In this document: positions 7,752-8,127 of the stretch, piece by piece | Layout of the letters: every line of letters starts with the position of its first letter | Position numbering within the stretch: position 1 is the stretch's first letter | Assembly: GCA_026986085.1 (NCBI GenBank) | Contig: JALSPE010000136.1 | Location: forward strand, 1-8,127 | Direction of reading: 5' to 3' | DNA from: Campylobacteraceae bacterium | Lineage (GTDB): Bacteria; Campylobacterota; Campylobacteria; Campylobacterales; Sulfurovaceae | DNA: 8,127 nt | Made by a program: the position numbers and the translations under genes | Notes under the pieces: model-generated | What the model saw: the letters and a program-made list of their open reading frames with translations, nothing else | Told to the model about the DNA's origin: nothing | The model's database searches: none

Positions 7752-7782
7752 AATAATATACTCCAAATTTATAAATCTAAGA

Positions 7783-7788
7783 ATTATA
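7783..7788 (-). promoter_or_regulatory. Candidate mfd -10 box
   Basis: TATAAT on the minus strand, preceded by TGGT, lies 31 bases before the TTG start at 7751. Transcription would begin near 7776 and leave a leader of about 25 bases containing the GGAG ribosome site at 7761-7764. If this promoter is real, the ATG at 7793 lies outside the transcript and cannot be the start from it. Confidence 0.45.
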
Positions 7789-7820
7789 ACCATAGCTTTA
7801 TGAGGTTTATCTTAATTGTT

Positions 7821-7855
7821 GGCTTATGGTTTTTGGCTTATGGTTTTTGGTTTTT
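7821..7855. repeat. 14-bp tandem repeat upstream of mfd
   Basis: Two exact copies of GGCTTATGGTTTTT (7821-7834 and 7835-7848) are followed by a third partial copy, GGTTTTT (7849-7855). The array is in the non-coding gap 7794-7927, just upstream of the candidate mfd promoter. It may vary in copy number by slipped-strand pairing. Its GGCTTAT core is complementary to the ATAAGCC at 7880-7886. Confidence 0.75.
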
Positions 7856-7880
7856 GTTAGCTTGGCTCTTTTAGAGTAGA

Positions 7881-7896
7881 TAAGCCTTTAGGCTTA
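7881..7896. other. Perfect 7-bp hairpin downstream of the partial gene
   Basis: TAAGCCT and AGGCTTA flank a two-base TT centre (in RNA more likely six pairs with a TTTA or TAAA loop). It lies 32 bases after the stop of the minus-strand partial gene, so it could end that transcript or protect its 3' end. There is no T-run directly after the stem in either direction, so it is not a canonical intrinsic terminator. Confidence 0.5.
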
Positions 7897-7927
7897 CCAA
7901 AAAGAAGTTATCTTTTAAGTTAGCATT

Positions 7928-8127
7928 TTAATAAGGTGTCATTTTCATATTTTTAAGATTCAAAAATTTACCTGTGCTATTTTTATCTGGTTTATACATA
8001 GGATAATCCTTAAATCTTGTCTCGTAAGAGTAAAAGTTAGGCTTACACTCTTTATAATTAAAATCCATATTTGCAATCCATGCAAGATTTTTATCCTTTT
8101 GGGATTGAACTAAAAAATATAAACCGT
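7928..8127 (-). CDS. 3' end of an unrecognised protein gene (C-terminal 65 residues)
   Basis: An open frame enters from the right edge and ends at a TAA at 7930-7928. The visible 65 residues run from GLYFLVQSQKDKNLAW to NLKNMKMTPY. They are mixed and rather aromatic (YKECKPNFYSY, YPMYKPDKN), with no transmembrane helix and no motif I can assign. A stop-free frame of this length is unlikely by chance in DNA this AT-rich, and its composition is protein-like, so it is probably a real gene whose 5' part is outside the window. It is co-oriented with mfd, 176 bases upstream of the mfd start. Confidence 0.65.
   Translation of the reverse strand, partial: GLYFLVQSQKDKNLAWIANMDFNYKECKPNFYSYETRFKDYPMYKPDKNSTGKFLNLKNMKMTPY

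Overview
This is an AT-rich chromosomal window, most likely from a member of the Campylobacterota (Epsilonproteobacteria), perhaps a free-living Sulfurimonas- or Sulfurovum-like lineage. The evidence is the strong A/T bias, TATAAT-type -10 boxes without clear -35 boxes, the short (about 1000-residue) Mfd, and protein sequence style. The genus is an inference.

Layout. Positions 1-1929 (minus strand) hold a complete gene for a membrane-anchored, multi-domain signalling protein. It has the architecture of a hybrid histidine kinase (TM, kinase core, REC, REC, Hpt), but the phospho-accepting histidines and the ATP-binding glycine boxes appear lost. Only the second receiver domain keeps a full active site. 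A short divergent promoter region (1930-2127) separates it from the plus-strand genes radA (2128-3471) and acpS (3471-3827), whose stop and start codons overlap. A small lipoprotein gene with an extremely lysine-rich middle (3867-4349) follows.

The 426-base gap 4350-4775 lies between convergent genes. It contains two inverted 22-nt hairpin units whose stems differ by compensatory base changes, the form expected of a REP doublet (REPIN) mobilised by a REP-associated transposase (RAYT). Positions 4776-7751 (minus strand) encode Mfd, the transcription-repair coupling factor, probably starting at a TTG codon. Upstream of mfd are a 14-bp tandem repeat and a separate perfect hairpin. The window ends inside the 3' end of an unrecognised minus-strand gene (7928-8127).

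Functionally, radA (recombination intermediate processing) and mfd (repair of transcription-blocking lesions) are both genome-maintenance genes. acpS activates acyl carrier protein for lipid synthesis. None of these is exotic. The parts most worth following up are the degenerate hybrid kinase and the REPIN-like element. I saw no CRISPR array, tRNA, rRNA, complete insertion sequence or defence system.
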